Below are positions 1-6,686 of a stretch of 26,989 nucleotides of DNA, in pieces. The notes beneath the pieces are model-generated. The model was not told where the DNA came from. It saw nothing but the letters and a program-made list of their open reading frames with translations, and made no database searches. A program made the position numbers and the translations under genes. Location of the stretch: NCBI GenBank assembly GCA_900313295.1, contig OMQS01000162.1, positions 1 through 26,989 of the forward strand, given 5' to 3'. The stretch's first letter is position 1. Every line of letters starts with the position of its first letter. This stretch comes from an uncultured Eubacteriales bacterium. GTDB lineage: Bacteria > Bacillota > Clostridia > Oscillospirales > Oscillospiraceae.

Positions 1-429
1 GACAATATGCTTCGAGCATTTTTTCAGCCGGCACTGGATATTGCTGTTCTTATAGCGTCTGATGAGGATGATTTCGCCGGATTTTTTCTTCCGGCTGTCT
101 ACCCAAATGGACAGCTTGCAGTTTCCGCTACCGGACAGCTCTCGGCACAGCCACTCTTTGTGCCGCTTTCTCTGCTCTATATGGAGGGCGCGTTTTTCCT
201 TTTCCCGGCGATGCTCTGCCGAAGGATCCGGCTCACAGTCGCAGGTCCATTCTTCTTCCCATGCCATATCGCCTTTCGCCTCCTGTCCGTTTTCGCTGAC
301 CCGCATTTGTTTTTGCAGTGTACCATGGTTTTTTTGAAATCCCAAGTTAAATGCGAATTTTCTCAAAAGTACTGCGTGCAAAACGGGTGCAGAGCCCCCG
401 GTGCTAAAGCCTATCATCGACAAAATCAT
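1..429 (-). CDS. Unrecognised mobile-element-associated ORF, 3' end outside window
   Basis: An open leftward frame runs from an ATG at 429 to the window edge without a stop, giving at least 143 residues. Other in-frame ATGs are at 417 and 306. The 306 start gives a very charged product (beginning MRVSENGQEAKG) with a CDC motif, a Lys/Arg/Glu-rich stretch and a basic Cys-containing end. The first 40 residues from 429 look less protein-like, so 306 may be the true start. A GGTGGGG lies 5 nt before 429. I recognise no family. It abuts the recombinase remnant and shares its lower GC, so it is probably cargo or a remnant of the same element. The coding call rests on frame openness and composition only. 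Confidence 0.4.
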   Translation of the reverse strand, partial: MILSMIGFSTGGSAPVLHAVLLRKFAFNLGFQKNHGTLQKQMRVSENGQEAKGDMAWEEEWTCDCEPDPSAEHRREKEKRALHIEQRKRHKEWLCRELSGSGNCKLSIWVDSRKKKSGEIILIRRYKNSNIQCRLKKCSKHIV

Positions 430-453
430 ACAAGCCCCACCACATTTGTGTAG

Positions 454-840
454 ACCATTGCAGAACGAATCATCCCGGAGTAGGCTGAGGCAGTGAGGCA
501 GATATTTGAACGCTATGAAACCGGCCAGTACAGTCTTCGTAGCTTATCACAGGAACTGACCCGCCGCGGCTATACCAGCTTGTAGGGTAATGCCTTTAAC
601 ACAAGCACCGTCGGTCACATCCCGCAAAATCCCAAATATAAGGGCTGGCATTGCGGCAACAAAACCCAATCGCTGGACTACCGCAAAAAGAAAACCGTCT
701 TTCTCGATGAAAGCGAGTGGGTGTCCTATCCCGATCCAATATCCCAGCCATTGTTTCGGAGAAGGTATACTACTGTGTACCAAACGGCAGGATTGCTCCC
801 GAAAAATGTATGATGTGGCTTTCGAATTACACCCGAAATG
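454..840 (+). pseudogene. Large serine recombinase fragment (TnpX-like), degenerate
   Basis: Reading the frame of base 454 gives TIAERIIPE, a stop (481-483), AEAVRQIFERYETGQYSLRS, another stop (583-585), then text including NPKYKGWHCGNK and FLDESEWVSYPDP. Near 738-741 a probable one-base deletion moves the frame, and IPAIVSEKVYYCVPNGRIAP follows in frame 3. This order (hinge helix, NPKYKG, DESEW, then an IVSE segment) is typical of the recombinase domain of large serine recombinases such as TnpX of Tn4451. The N-terminal catalytic resolvase domain with its serine is absent, and no Cys-rich zinc-ribbon end is recognisable. With two stops, a frameshift and both ends missing, it cannot make a working recombinase. 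The convergent tnpV supports a Tn4451-type origin. Confidence 0.8.
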
Positions 841-848
841 AGAAAAGC

Positions 849-866
849 CGCCGTCTGTTGACGGCG
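849..866 (-). terminator. Hairpin downstream of tnpV
   Basis: CGCCGTC (849-855) pairs perfectly with GACGGCG (860-866) around a TGTT loop. Read leftward, the stem is followed by GCTTTTCTC. It lies about 17 nt beyond the tnpV stop, so it probably ends that transcript; the U-tract is short. Confidence 0.6.
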
Positions 867-883
867 ACCTTACTTGTGCAGTG

Positions 884-1261
884 TTAGCGATAAATAAGCT
901 CGTTTGATACGATTTCCATAGCGGCGTTTTTCAGATTGTTCATCTTCTGTACCCACAGCATTTGGTTTTCCGCTTTGAGCGTTTCCGTCACGCCCTCTTT
1001 TTCGGTAAGCTGCTTTACCAGCCGAGAGAACATTCCCTCTGCTTGCCGGTCAATGTCGGCAAGATAACTGTTCAGTTTTCCGGTGGCGAGCAAATTATAG
1101 TAGCGTACCCTGTGATGCTGCTTCAGATACCGCAGATGCCGTCGTCCCCATACGCCGATATGCGCCGTTTCATCCTCCGGTAGTTTTAAGCAAGGAAGAT
1201 AGTAATCATCTTGCAATTCATACCAAAGTCCGTTTTTCTCGTTGTAGATGTACTTTTCCAT
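884..1261 (-). CDS. tnpV: TnpV-type transposon-encoded protein
   Basis: The product is 125 aa. MEKYIYNEKNGLWYELQDDY, PCLKLPEDE, GVWGRRHLRYLKQHHR, LNSYLADIDRQAEGMFSRLV and ENQMLWVQKMNN together are the characteristic TnpV pattern, matching the small TnpV proteins of Tn4451-like mobilizable elements and many clostridial genomic islands. TnpV function is poorly known; in Tn4451 it is an accessory protein beside the TnpX recombinase. The ATG at 1261 is chosen over an upstream in-frame start at 1339 because GGAGG sits at 1270-1274, about 8 nt before it, and homology begins there. The gene is intact while the adjacent recombinase is not, so it is the best-preserved part of a decayed element. It converges with the recombinase remnant. 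Confidence 0.88.
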   Translation of the reverse strand: MEKYIYNEKNGLWYELQDDYYLPCLKLPEDETAHIGVWGRRHLRYLKQHHRVRYYNLLATGKLNSYLADIDRQAEGMFSRLVKQLTEKEGVTETLKAENQMLWVQKMNNLKNAAMEIVSNELIYR

Positions 1262-1328
1262 TTTGTAACCCTCCAATATGATTGTTTTTTTACCTACAAT
1301 CCAATCATTCCGGCTGATTACAAAAGCC

Positions 1329-1361
1329 GAAGGAGACACTTCCTTACGAAGTGCCTCCTTC
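1329..1361 (-). terminator. Strong hairpin between the 1383 gene and tnpV
   Basis: A 14-bp stem (GAAGGAGACACTTC at 1329-1342 against GAAGTGCCTCCTTC at 1348-1361) has one mismatch and a 5-nt loop. Leftward it is followed by GGCTTTTG, fitting termination of the gene ending at 1383. It also has TTTTTT at 1371-1376 on the rightward side. It marks the approximate border between the element-like DNA and the core chromosome. Confidence 0.7.
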
Positions 1362-1382
1362 CCGCGTCTCTTTTTTGACTTG

Positions 1383-1796
1383 TCACTCCTCTATCTCCAC
1401 CGTCACGTTGTCCGTGCCGTGGCGCTGGAATTCGCCCAGATACTCGTTCATCCGCTCCATGACCTCGTCGTAGTTCTCCTCCGTGATGGGGGGATCGTCC
1501 AGATCCCGCAGGGCAAGCTCCTGCGCCAGGATCTCGAAAAACACATTGTCCTCATAGGCCATGATGGCCTCGTGGATGCCGCCCTCGGCAAAGGCGCGGG
1601 AAGGGATCAGCTCCCCCTCGTACAGCTCCGTGAGCTTGGCCATGCCGTTTTGCAGGCAGTGGGAAAACACCAGACTCTCCACCTGATCATACTCCCGGAT
1701 CCGGTCGTCACCTCGGGTGGAGTTGAGCACCCAGTTGCCGATATACACCAGATCCAGCAGCCGCCGGAACTGTTTTTGCGTCAGTTTAAGATCCAT
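1383..1796 (-). CDS. Hypothetical acidic protein, 137 aa
   Basis: I do not recognise this family. The start at 1796 is supported by AAGGAGGTG with 6-nt spacing; a longer frame to 1919 lacks such a site. The product begins MDLKLTQKQFRRLLDLVYIG, is strongly acidic in its second half and ends with EIEE. It has no membrane segment, signal peptide or Cys cluster. The look is of a small soluble, mostly helical cytoplasmic protein. It is divergent from murI and has its own extended -10 promoter and a downstream terminator, so it is probably monocistronic. GC-rich codon use matches the core genes rather than the element to its left. Confidence 0.8.
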   Translation of the reverse strand: MDLKLTQKQFRRLLDLVYIGNWVLNSTRGDDRIREYDQVESLVFSHCLQNGMAKLTELYEGELIPSRAFAEGGIHEAIMAYEDNVFFEILAQELALRDLDDPPITEENYDEVMERMNEYLGEFQRHGTDNVTVEIEE

Positions 1797-1836
1797 AACA
1801 GGCACCTCCTTGCCGTTTGCTTCCCTGTTGCGTTTC

Positions 1837-1865
1837 AGTATAGCAGAAGAAAGGAGAAATTGCCA
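1837..1865 (-). promoter_or_regulatory. Probable promoter of the 137-aa gene
   Basis: Leftward, TGC-TATACT (an extended -10, TATACT at 1842-1837) lies about 40 nt before the start codon. The position 17 nt upstream reads TGGCAA, a poor -35, so the extended -10 would have to carry recognition. Confidence 0.45.
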
Positions 1866-1898
1866 CTGAAAAAAATGGGCAGCTGCGCCAAATTTTCC

Positions 1899-1927
1899 TT
1901 GTGATAGACGGCGATCCATAGTATAAT
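1899..1927 (+). promoter_or_regulatory. Sigma-A-type promoter of murI-ywiB-argS
   Basis: TTGTGA (1899-1904), a 17-nt spacer and a perfect TATAAT (1922-1927) precede murI by about 42 nt. The ribosome site GAGGTGAA follows just before the ATG at 1970. Confidence 0.7.
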
Positions 1928-1969
1928 TGATTGGTTACTATTATTATATGCGATTTGAGGTGAATCCAC

Positions 1970-2782
1970 ATGGATCAGCGGCCCGTGGGCGTTTTCGACT
2001 CCGGCGTGGGCGGTCTGACCGCCGTGCGGGAGCTGCGAAAGCTCCTCCCCTCTGAAAACATTATATACTTCGGGGACTCATCCCGTGTGCCCTACGGCGG
2101 CCGCTCGGCGGAGATCCTGCTGAAATACGCCCGCCAGGACGTGCATTTTCTCCGCAGCTTCGACATCAAGGCCATTCTGGTGGCCTGCGGCACCGTGTCC
2201 ACCACCTGCCTGCCCGTGCTGCGGCAGGAGAATGACCTGCCCATTTTAGGCGTGGTGGAGCCTGCCTGCCGCCGCGCCGCTGCGGTCACGAAAAAACGCC
2301 GCGTGGGGCTTATCGCCACCGCCGCCTCTGTCCGCAGCGGCGCCTATGAGCGCTGCATCGCCGCCATTGATCCCGCCGTGGAGGTCATCGCCAAGGCGTG
2401 TCCCCTGTTCGTGCCGCTGGTGGAAAACGGGCGCTACAAGCTCGGGGACGTGGTCATTGAGACCGTGGCGCGGGAGTATCTGGAGCCTCTGCGGCAAACG
2501 GGCATCGACACGCTGATCCTCGGCTGCACCCACTACCCCCTGCTGACGGAGGTCATCGGCCGCGTCATGGGGTCGGGCGTCACGCTTATCAACGCCGGCG
2601 CGGAAGCGGCTCGGGCGCTGCAGGAGACGCTGCAAAGCGGCGATATGCTGGCGGCGGAGCAGGTCGGGGACGCCACCCTGTACGCCAGCGACCAGCCCTC
2701 GGATTTCGGCGTCATGGCCAGCCGTTTTCTGCAGGAGGAGCTGAAAAAGCCCGTCCTGCCGGTGGATATTGACCGATATTAA
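1970..2782 (+). CDS. murI: Glutamate racemase
   Basis: MurI interconverts L- and D-glutamate in the cytoplasm, supplying D-Glu for the peptidoglycan stem peptide. At 270 aa the length is normal. DSGVGGL (10-16) carries the conserved Asp, YFGDSSRVPYG (33-43) is the substrate loop, C73 and C186 (in GCTHYP) are the two expected acid/base cysteines, and H188 follows. One oddity: the first Cys motif reads ACGTVS, where the classical form is ACNTAS, so Gly74 replaces the usual Asn. All other catalytic positions look intact, so I expect activity. The ATG at 1970 has a GAGGTGAA site. The stop lies directly at the ribosome site of the next gene, indicating an operon with ywiB and argS. Confidence 0.95.
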   Translation: MDQRPVGVFDSGVGGLTAVRELRKLLPSENIIYFGDSSRVPYGGRSAEILLKYARQDVHFLRSFDIKAILVACGTVSTTCLPVLRQENDLPILGVVEPACRRAAAVTKKRRVGLIATAASVRSGAYERCIAAIDPAVEVIAKACPLFVPLVENGRYKLGDVVIETVAREYLEPLRQTGIDTLILGCTHYPLLTEVIGRVMGSGVTLINAGAEAARALQETLQSGDMLAAEQVGDATLYASDQPSDFGVMASRFLQEELKKPVLPVDIDRY

Positions 2783-2792
2783 GGAGAAAATC

Positions 2793-3218
2793 ATGGAAGG
2801 AACCGCACAGATACGGGTGGCCAGCCGCAGCGTGTTCGGCGGCGTGGAGGACGTGATCCGCATGGAGGGCACCGCCGCGGTGGAGAAGACCGAGTACGGC
2901 TGGCACCTGCAATACGAAGCCGTGAACTGCGAGGACGAAAAGGCCACCCTCCGCTCGGACGTCAAGCTGGAAACGGACACCGGCCGCGCCATCGTGGTGA
3001 ACGAAGGGGAGGGCTACGGCCTGCTGCTGGATCCCGCCGCCGTCACCGCCACCCAGATCAAAACGCCTCAAGGCAGCCTGACCCTGAACGTGAAAACCAA
3101 AGAGGTCAAGTGGGATCTCTCCGGCCGCAGGGACGGCTCGGTGGTGCTGGAATACATGCTGCTGGTGGGGATGCAGCCGGTGAGCGCGCTGCGCGTCAGC
3201 CTGTTTCTAAAAAAATAA
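2793..3218 (+). CDS. ywiB: DUF1934 (YwiB-like) beta-barrel protein
   Basis: The 141-aa product matches the DUF1934/YwiB family: alternating beta-strand text, a TxxGRAIVVNEGEGYGLLLDP core and LEYMLLVG near the end. Members are small lipocalin-like barrels of unknown function, usually located before argS, as in Bacillus subtilis (ywiB-argS); the same order here supports the call. The ATG at 2793 is chosen because AAGGAG (2781-2786) overlaps the murI stop with good spacing; an in-frame TTG at 2769 has no site. There is no signal peptide, so it is probably cytoplasmic. Ligand and role are unknown. Confidence 0.82.
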   Translation: MEGTAQIRVASRSVFGGVEDVIRMEGTAAVEKTEYGWHLQYEAVNCEDEKATLRSDVKLETDTGRAIVVNEGEGYGLLLDPAAVTATQIKTPQGSLTLNVKTKEVKWDLSGRRDGSVVLEYMLLVGMQPVSALRVSLFLKK

Positions 3219-3270
3219 CCGGCGAAAAAACTTGCCGCCCGCAGGCGGCAAACTCTGCGAATTTTTTGCA
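3219..3270 (+). repeat. Interspersed repeat, short copy (copy C)
   Basis: The gap before argS holds TTGCCGCC (3232-3239) and GGCGGCAA (3244-3251), a perfect 8-bp hairpin, flanked by GGCGAAAAAAC on the left and ACTCTGCGA on the right. The block GCCGCC-hairpin-GGCGGCAAACTCTGCGA recurs at 13138-13164, and its CGCAGAGTTTGC core recurs at 8336-8347. This copy looks like an internally deleted version of the 13-kb copy. Being a hairpin between ywiB and argS it could also attenuate or process the transcript. Confidence 0.7.
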
Positions 3271-3308
3271 GACCGTGTTTCCAAAGAAAAAGTAAGGAGA
3301 GAGTTACT

Positions 3309-5051
3309 ATGAATATGATCCAAAACGCCAAGACGCAGGTGCTGGAGCTGACCCTGCAGGCCTATAACAAGGCTGCCGACGCCGGCCTTCTGCCCGCCGG
3401 CTGCCCCGTGCAGCCCTCGGTGGAGATCCCCAAGGACACCGCCAACGGCGACTACACCACCACCTTCTGTCTGGCCGCTGCCAAGGCGCTGAAGAAGAAC
3501 CCCCGTGAGCTGGCGCAGCTCCTGCTGGACAACATGGAGCTTTCCGGCAGCTACTTCACCTCCGCCGCCATGGCCGGCCCTGGGTTCCTGAACTTCACCT
3601 TGGGCACGCGCTGGTTCGGCGAGACCGTGCGCGCCGTGCAGCAGGCGGGCAAAGCCTACGGTGAAAACGACACCCTGCGGGGCAAAAAGTACATGGTGGA
3701 GTTCGTTTCCGCCAACCCCACCGGCCCCATGCACATGGGCAACGCCCGCGGCGGCGTGCTGGGCGACACCTTGGCCTCCGTGCTCCAAAAGTCCGGCGCC
3801 GACGTATGGCGGGAGTTCTATGTCAATGACGCCGGCAATCAGATCGAAAAATTTGCCAAGAGTCTGGAAGCCCGCTATTTCCAAATTTTCAAGGGTGAGG
3901 ACGCCGTGGAGTTCCCCGAGGACGGCTACCACGGCGACGACATCCGCGAGCTGGCGCAGCTCTACGCCGACGCCCACGGCGATAGCCTCCTGAACGCGGA
4001 CGAAAAGACCCGCCACGACGCGCTGGCCCGGTTCGGCCTGGACCATAACATCCCCAAGATGAAGGCTGACTTGGCCCGCTACGGCATTCAGTACGATGAG
4101 TGGTTCTTCGAGTCCAGCCTCCATGAGAGCGGCTATGTGGCCGACTCCGTGGCGGAGCTGACCAAGCGGGGCTACACCTACGAAAAGGACGGCGCCCTGT
4201 GGCTGAAGACCTCCGAAATTCTCGCCGCTCAGCTCAAGGCCGCCGGCAAGACCGACGAGGCCATTGAGAAGCTGGGGCTGAAGGACGACGTGCTCCGCCG
4301 CGCCAACGGGTTTTACACCTATTTCGCCGCCGACATCGCCTACCACCGCAATAAATTTGCCGTCCGCGGCTTCGACAAGGTCATCAATATCTGGGGCGCC
4401 GACCACCACGGCCACGTCGCCCGCCTCAAAGGCGCCATGGACGCTCTGGGGCTGGACGGCGCGCATCGGCTGGACATCGTGCTCATGCAGCTTGTGAAGC
4501 TGGTGCAGGACGGCGAGGTGGTGCGCATGTCCAAGCGCACGGGCAAGGCCGTGTCCCTGACGGATCTGCTGGACATGGTGCCCGTGGACGCCTGCCGCTA
4601 CTTCTTCAACGCCAAGCCGGAAACGCAGATGGAGTTCGATCTGGGTCTGGCCGTGCGGGAGGACAGTGAAAACCCCGTGTACTATGTGCAGTACGCCCAC
4701 GCCCGCATCTGCACGCTGCTGAAGAATCTGGCCGCCGACGGCCACGCCGTGCCGAGCGCCGACGAAGTGGACTTCTCCCTTCTCGCCGACCCCACGGAGC
4801 TGGCGCTCATCAAGCAGATCGCCAGCTACTGCGACATCGTGCGTCTGGCCGCCCGCGACTACGACCCCAGCTTCATCAACCGCTACCTCACGGAGCTGGC
4901 CGCCGCCTTCCACAAGTTCTATAACGCCTGCCGCATCAAGGGGGAGGCGGAGGAGCTGCTGAAGGCGCGCCTGCTGCTGGCAGACACTGCCCGCAGCGTC
5001 CTGAAAAACGGCATGACCCTCATCGGCTGCTCTGCGCCGGAGAAGATGTAA
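3309..5051 (+). CDS. argS: Arginyl-tRNA synthetase
   Basis: A class I aminoacyl-tRNA synthetase that charges tRNA-Arg in the cytoplasm. The 580 residues show the expected order: N-terminal Arg-tRNA-synthetase domain (about 5-100), SANPTGPMHMGNARGG with the HIGH-like HMGN at 142-145, a Rossmann catalytic core, WGADHHGHVARL, MSKRTG at 407-412 (KMSKS-like), and a helical DALR anticodon-binding domain from about 455 (YYVQYAHARI). Length is typical. The ATG at 3309 follows AAGGAGAG. It is the last gene of the murI unit, separated from ywiB by a 90-nt gap containing a repeat hairpin. No T-box leader fits in that gap. A strong terminator follows. Confidence 0.97.
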   Translation: MNMIQNAKTQVLELTLQAYNKAADAGLLPAGCPVQPSVEIPKDTANGDYTTTFCLAAAKALKKNPRELAQLLLDNMELSGSYFTSAAMAGPGFLNFTLGTRWFGETVRAVQQAGKAYGENDTLRGKKYMVEFVSANPTGPMHMGNARGGVLGDTLASVLQKSGADVWREFYVNDAGNQIEKFAKSLEARYFQIFKGEDAVEFPEDGYHGDDIRELAQLYADAHGDSLLNADEKTRHDALARFGLDHNIPKMKADLARYGIQYDEWFFESSLHESGYVADSVAELTKRGYTYEKDGALWLKTSEILAAQLKAAGKTDEAIEKLGLKDDVLRRANGFYTYFAADIAYHRNKFAVRGFDKVINIWGADHHGHVARLKGAMDALGLDGAHRLDIVLMQLVKLVQDGEVVRMSKRTGKAVSLTDLLDMVPVDACRYFFNAKPETQMEFDLGLAVREDSENPVYYVQYAHARICTLLKNLAADGHAVPSADEVDFSLLADPTELALIKQIASYCDIVRLAARDYDPSFINRYLTELAAAFHKFYNACRIKGEAEELLKARLLLADTARSVLKNGMTLIGCSAPEKM

Positions 5052-5066
5052 CTTCGCAAAATAAAG

Positions 5067-5106
5067 GCTCGCCATCGAAAAGGTGGCGAGCTTCTATTAT
5101 TTTTTC
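5067..5106. terminator. Bidirectional terminator between argS and spmB
   Basis: GCTCGCCA (5067-5074) pairs with TGGCGAGC (5084-5091) around a 9-nt loop. Rightward it leads into TTCTATTATTTTTT; leftward into CTTTATTTT. The genes converge here, so it can serve argS and spmB. Confidence 0.85.
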
Positions 5107-5149
5107 TCATAAGAAATCGTTTCAAATCTATCGGCATTATTTTTTTGCA

Positions 5150-5674
5150 TCAAAACATCCACCGCACCGTCCACGCCGCCGCCAGAAAGCCGGCGATGTC
5201 CGCCGCCAGCGCCGCCGGAATGGTGTGGCGGGTGCGGTGGATCCCTGCGGCGCCGTAGTATACCGCCACGGTGTAAAACGTGGTTTCCGTGCTCCCCAAC
5301 ATCACCGCGGCGGTGCGGCCTATGGTGCTGTCGGGGCCGTAGGTCTGCATGATGTCGCTGCCCACGGCCAGCGCGCCGCTGCCGCTGACGGGGCGGATGA
5401 GCAGTAGCCCCACCGTTTCCGGCGGGATGCCCAAAAACGTCAGCACCGGCGTCAGCAGCTCCGTCAGCAGCTCCAGCGCGCCGCTGGCTCTGAGCATATA
5501 CACCGCCGTCAGCAGCGCCACCAGCGGCGGCAATATCCGCAGCACCACGGACAGCCCCTCTCCCGCTCCGGTAGTCAGCGCCGAAAACACGTCCACCCGC
5601 CGGCACAGGGCGTAGAGCGCCGCCCCCGCCAACAGCAGGGGAATAAGATAGTCGCTGAATTTTGTCAAAACCAT
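5150..5674 (-). CDS. spmB: Spore maturation protein B
   Basis: The 174-aa polytopic membrane protein has the nucleoside-recognition/gate (Gate) domain fold of SpmB, with the conserved PVSGSGALAVGSDIMQTYGP segment (about 92-111) and GSTETTFYTVAVYYGAAG (about 125-142). In Bacillus subtilis SpmA and SpmB are needed for full spore-core dehydration and heat resistance; the transported species is not established. The ATG at 5674 is chosen because it overlaps the spmA stop as TGATG, which indicates translational coupling; a longer upstream frame would lie inside spmA. Its presence suggests a sporulating lineage. Confidence 0.93.
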   Translation of the reverse strand: MVLTKFSDYLIPLLLAGAALYALCRRVDVFSALTTGAGEGLSVVLRILPPLVALLTAVYMLRASGALELLTELLTPVLTFLGIPPETVGLLLIRPVSGSGALAVGSDIMQTYGPDSTIGRTAAVMLGSTETTFYTVAVYYGAAGIHRTRHTIPAALAADIAGFLAAAWTVRWMF

Positions 5675-6249
5675 CAGCGCACCACCCGTTCTAAAAGCCG
5701 CGCGGCCAGCAGCCCCACGGACACCGACAGGATCGAGCTGACCCACACCGCCGGCAAAATGTCAAAGGGTGCCGCCGACCCGCACCCCGCCCGCACCGCT
5801 GCCACCGTGGTGGGCAGCAGCTGCACGGACGCGGTGTTCAGCACCACCAGCCGGCACAGCTCATCGGTGGCTCTGCCCTCTGCCCCCAGCGCCATGCGCC
5901 GCGCGGCGCGGATGCCCAGCGGCGTGGCGGCATTGCCCAGCCCCAGAAGATTGGCCGAGAGATTGCCGCTCACCGCCGCCATGGTCTCCGCGTCCCGACT
6001 GGCCTGCGGCAGCAGCCGCCGCATAAGCGGGCGGAACAGCGCCGCCAACTTCCGCTCCAGCCCGCACTGCTTCAGCAGCTCCATGAACCCCGACCACAGG
6101 CACAGCACCCCCGCCAGCGAGATGCACAGCTCCACCGCCGCCCGCGCACCCTCCAGCGCCGCCGCCGACACCTGCGCCATCCGCCCGCCGGCCATCCCGC
6201 ACACCACGGACGCCATTACCATGGCGCCCCACACGATCGCCATTGCCAT
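5674..6249 (-). CDS. spmA: Spore maturation protein A
   Basis: The 191-aa membrane protein is the partner of SpmB. It begins with a hydrophobic helix, has another around LCISLAGVLCLWSGFMELLK, and carries the conserved SANLLGLGNAATPLGIRAAR segment and LVVLNTASVQLLPTTVAAVRA. These are the family signatures. The ATG at 6249 is preferred because GAGGTG precedes it by about 7 nt; a GTG at 6258 lies within that site. It overlaps spmB by one base. Upstream lies an AT-rich stretch shared with the divergent abrB-like gene; I see no convincing sigma-E or sigma-G sites. Confidence 0.93.
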   Translation of the reverse strand: MAMAIVWGAMVMASVVCGMAGGRMAQVSAAALEGARAAVELCISLAGVLCLWSGFMELLKQCGLERKLAALFRPLMRRLLPQASRDAETMAAVSGNLSANLLGLGNAATPLGIRAARRMALGAEGRATDELCRLVVLNTASVQLLPTTVAAVRAGCGSAAPFDILPAVWVSSILSVSVGLLAARLLERVVR

Positions 6250-6327
6250 TTCCCTCACCTCATAGGACTATATGCACAAAATCAACGAATAATAAATATG
6301 AAATACGGAGAAATTGTCGAATTTCGG

Positions 6328-6356
6328 TTGACTTTAACGGTACACTGTGACATAAT
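6328..6356 (+). promoter_or_regulatory. Strong promoter of the abrB-like gene
   Basis: TTGACT (6328-6333), exactly 17 nt, then CATAAT (6351-6356). Each hexamer differs from consensus by one base. The GTG start is 35 nt downstream of the -10. Confidence 0.8.
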
Positions 6357-6391
6357 GAAAAAACACCAATAAGGACAAAAGGGGAATATGT

Positions 6392-6640
6392 GTGAAATCT
6401 ACCGGAATTGTGAGGAAGGTCGATGAGCTTGGCCGAATCGTTTTGCCGGCAGAGCTGCGGCGCACTCTGAACATTGCGGAAAAGGATCCTTTGGAGATCT
6501 ATGTGGACGGCACCTCCGTCATTCTGCAAAAGTTCGAGGAGCGGTGCATCTTCTGCGAGGGCACCGAGAACATTCAGGTGTTCAAGGGGAAAAACGTCTG
6601 TCCCAAATGCCTGGCTCAACTGAAAAAACTCCGCCCATAA
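6392..6640 (+). CDS. AbrB/SpoVT-type transcriptional regulator with C-terminal zinc ribbon
   Basis: The 82-aa protein opens with STGIVRKVDELGRIVLPAEL, the swapped-hairpin DNA-binding domain of AbrB, Abh and SpoVT (residues 1-48). The rest is a compact CxxC-19-CxxC pair (CIFC at about 52-55, CPKC at about 75-78), a probable zinc ribbon common in clostridial members but absent from Bacillus AbrB. These proteins bind as dimers or tetramers and act as transition-state or sporulation regulators. The start is GTG (6392) after AGGGGA; the nearby ATG at 6388 is out of frame. It is monocistronic, with its own promoter and terminator, and divergent from spmA. Regulation of spmAB by it is possible but not shown. 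Confidence 0.9.
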   Translation: MKSTGIVRKVDELGRIVLPAELRRTLNIAEKDPLEIYVDGTSVILQKFEERCIFCEGTENIQVFKGKNVCPKCLAQLKKLRP

Positions 6641-6674
6641 AAAACAGAGGAGAAATTGCTCTCCTCTGTTTTTT
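6639..6674. terminator. Bidirectional terminator (abrB-like gene / rsmI)
   Basis: AAAAAACAGAGGAG (6639-6652) and CTCCTCTGTTTTTT (6661-6674) pair perfectly around an 8-nt loop. The A-run and T-run make it functional both ways, ending the rightward regulator gene and the leftward rsmI. Confidence 0.92.
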
Positions 6675-6686
6675 ATTCTGCTGTTT

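Noticed and set aside
3219..3308. T-box or other leader riboswitch before argS
   Set aside because: The gap is only 90 nt and holds a repeat hairpin and a ribosome site. No T-box sequence or antiterminator is visible.
3207..5075. Leftward 622-codon open frame opposite argS
   Set aside because: Antisense shadow with Val/Gly/His-rich text; argS is certain on the other strand.
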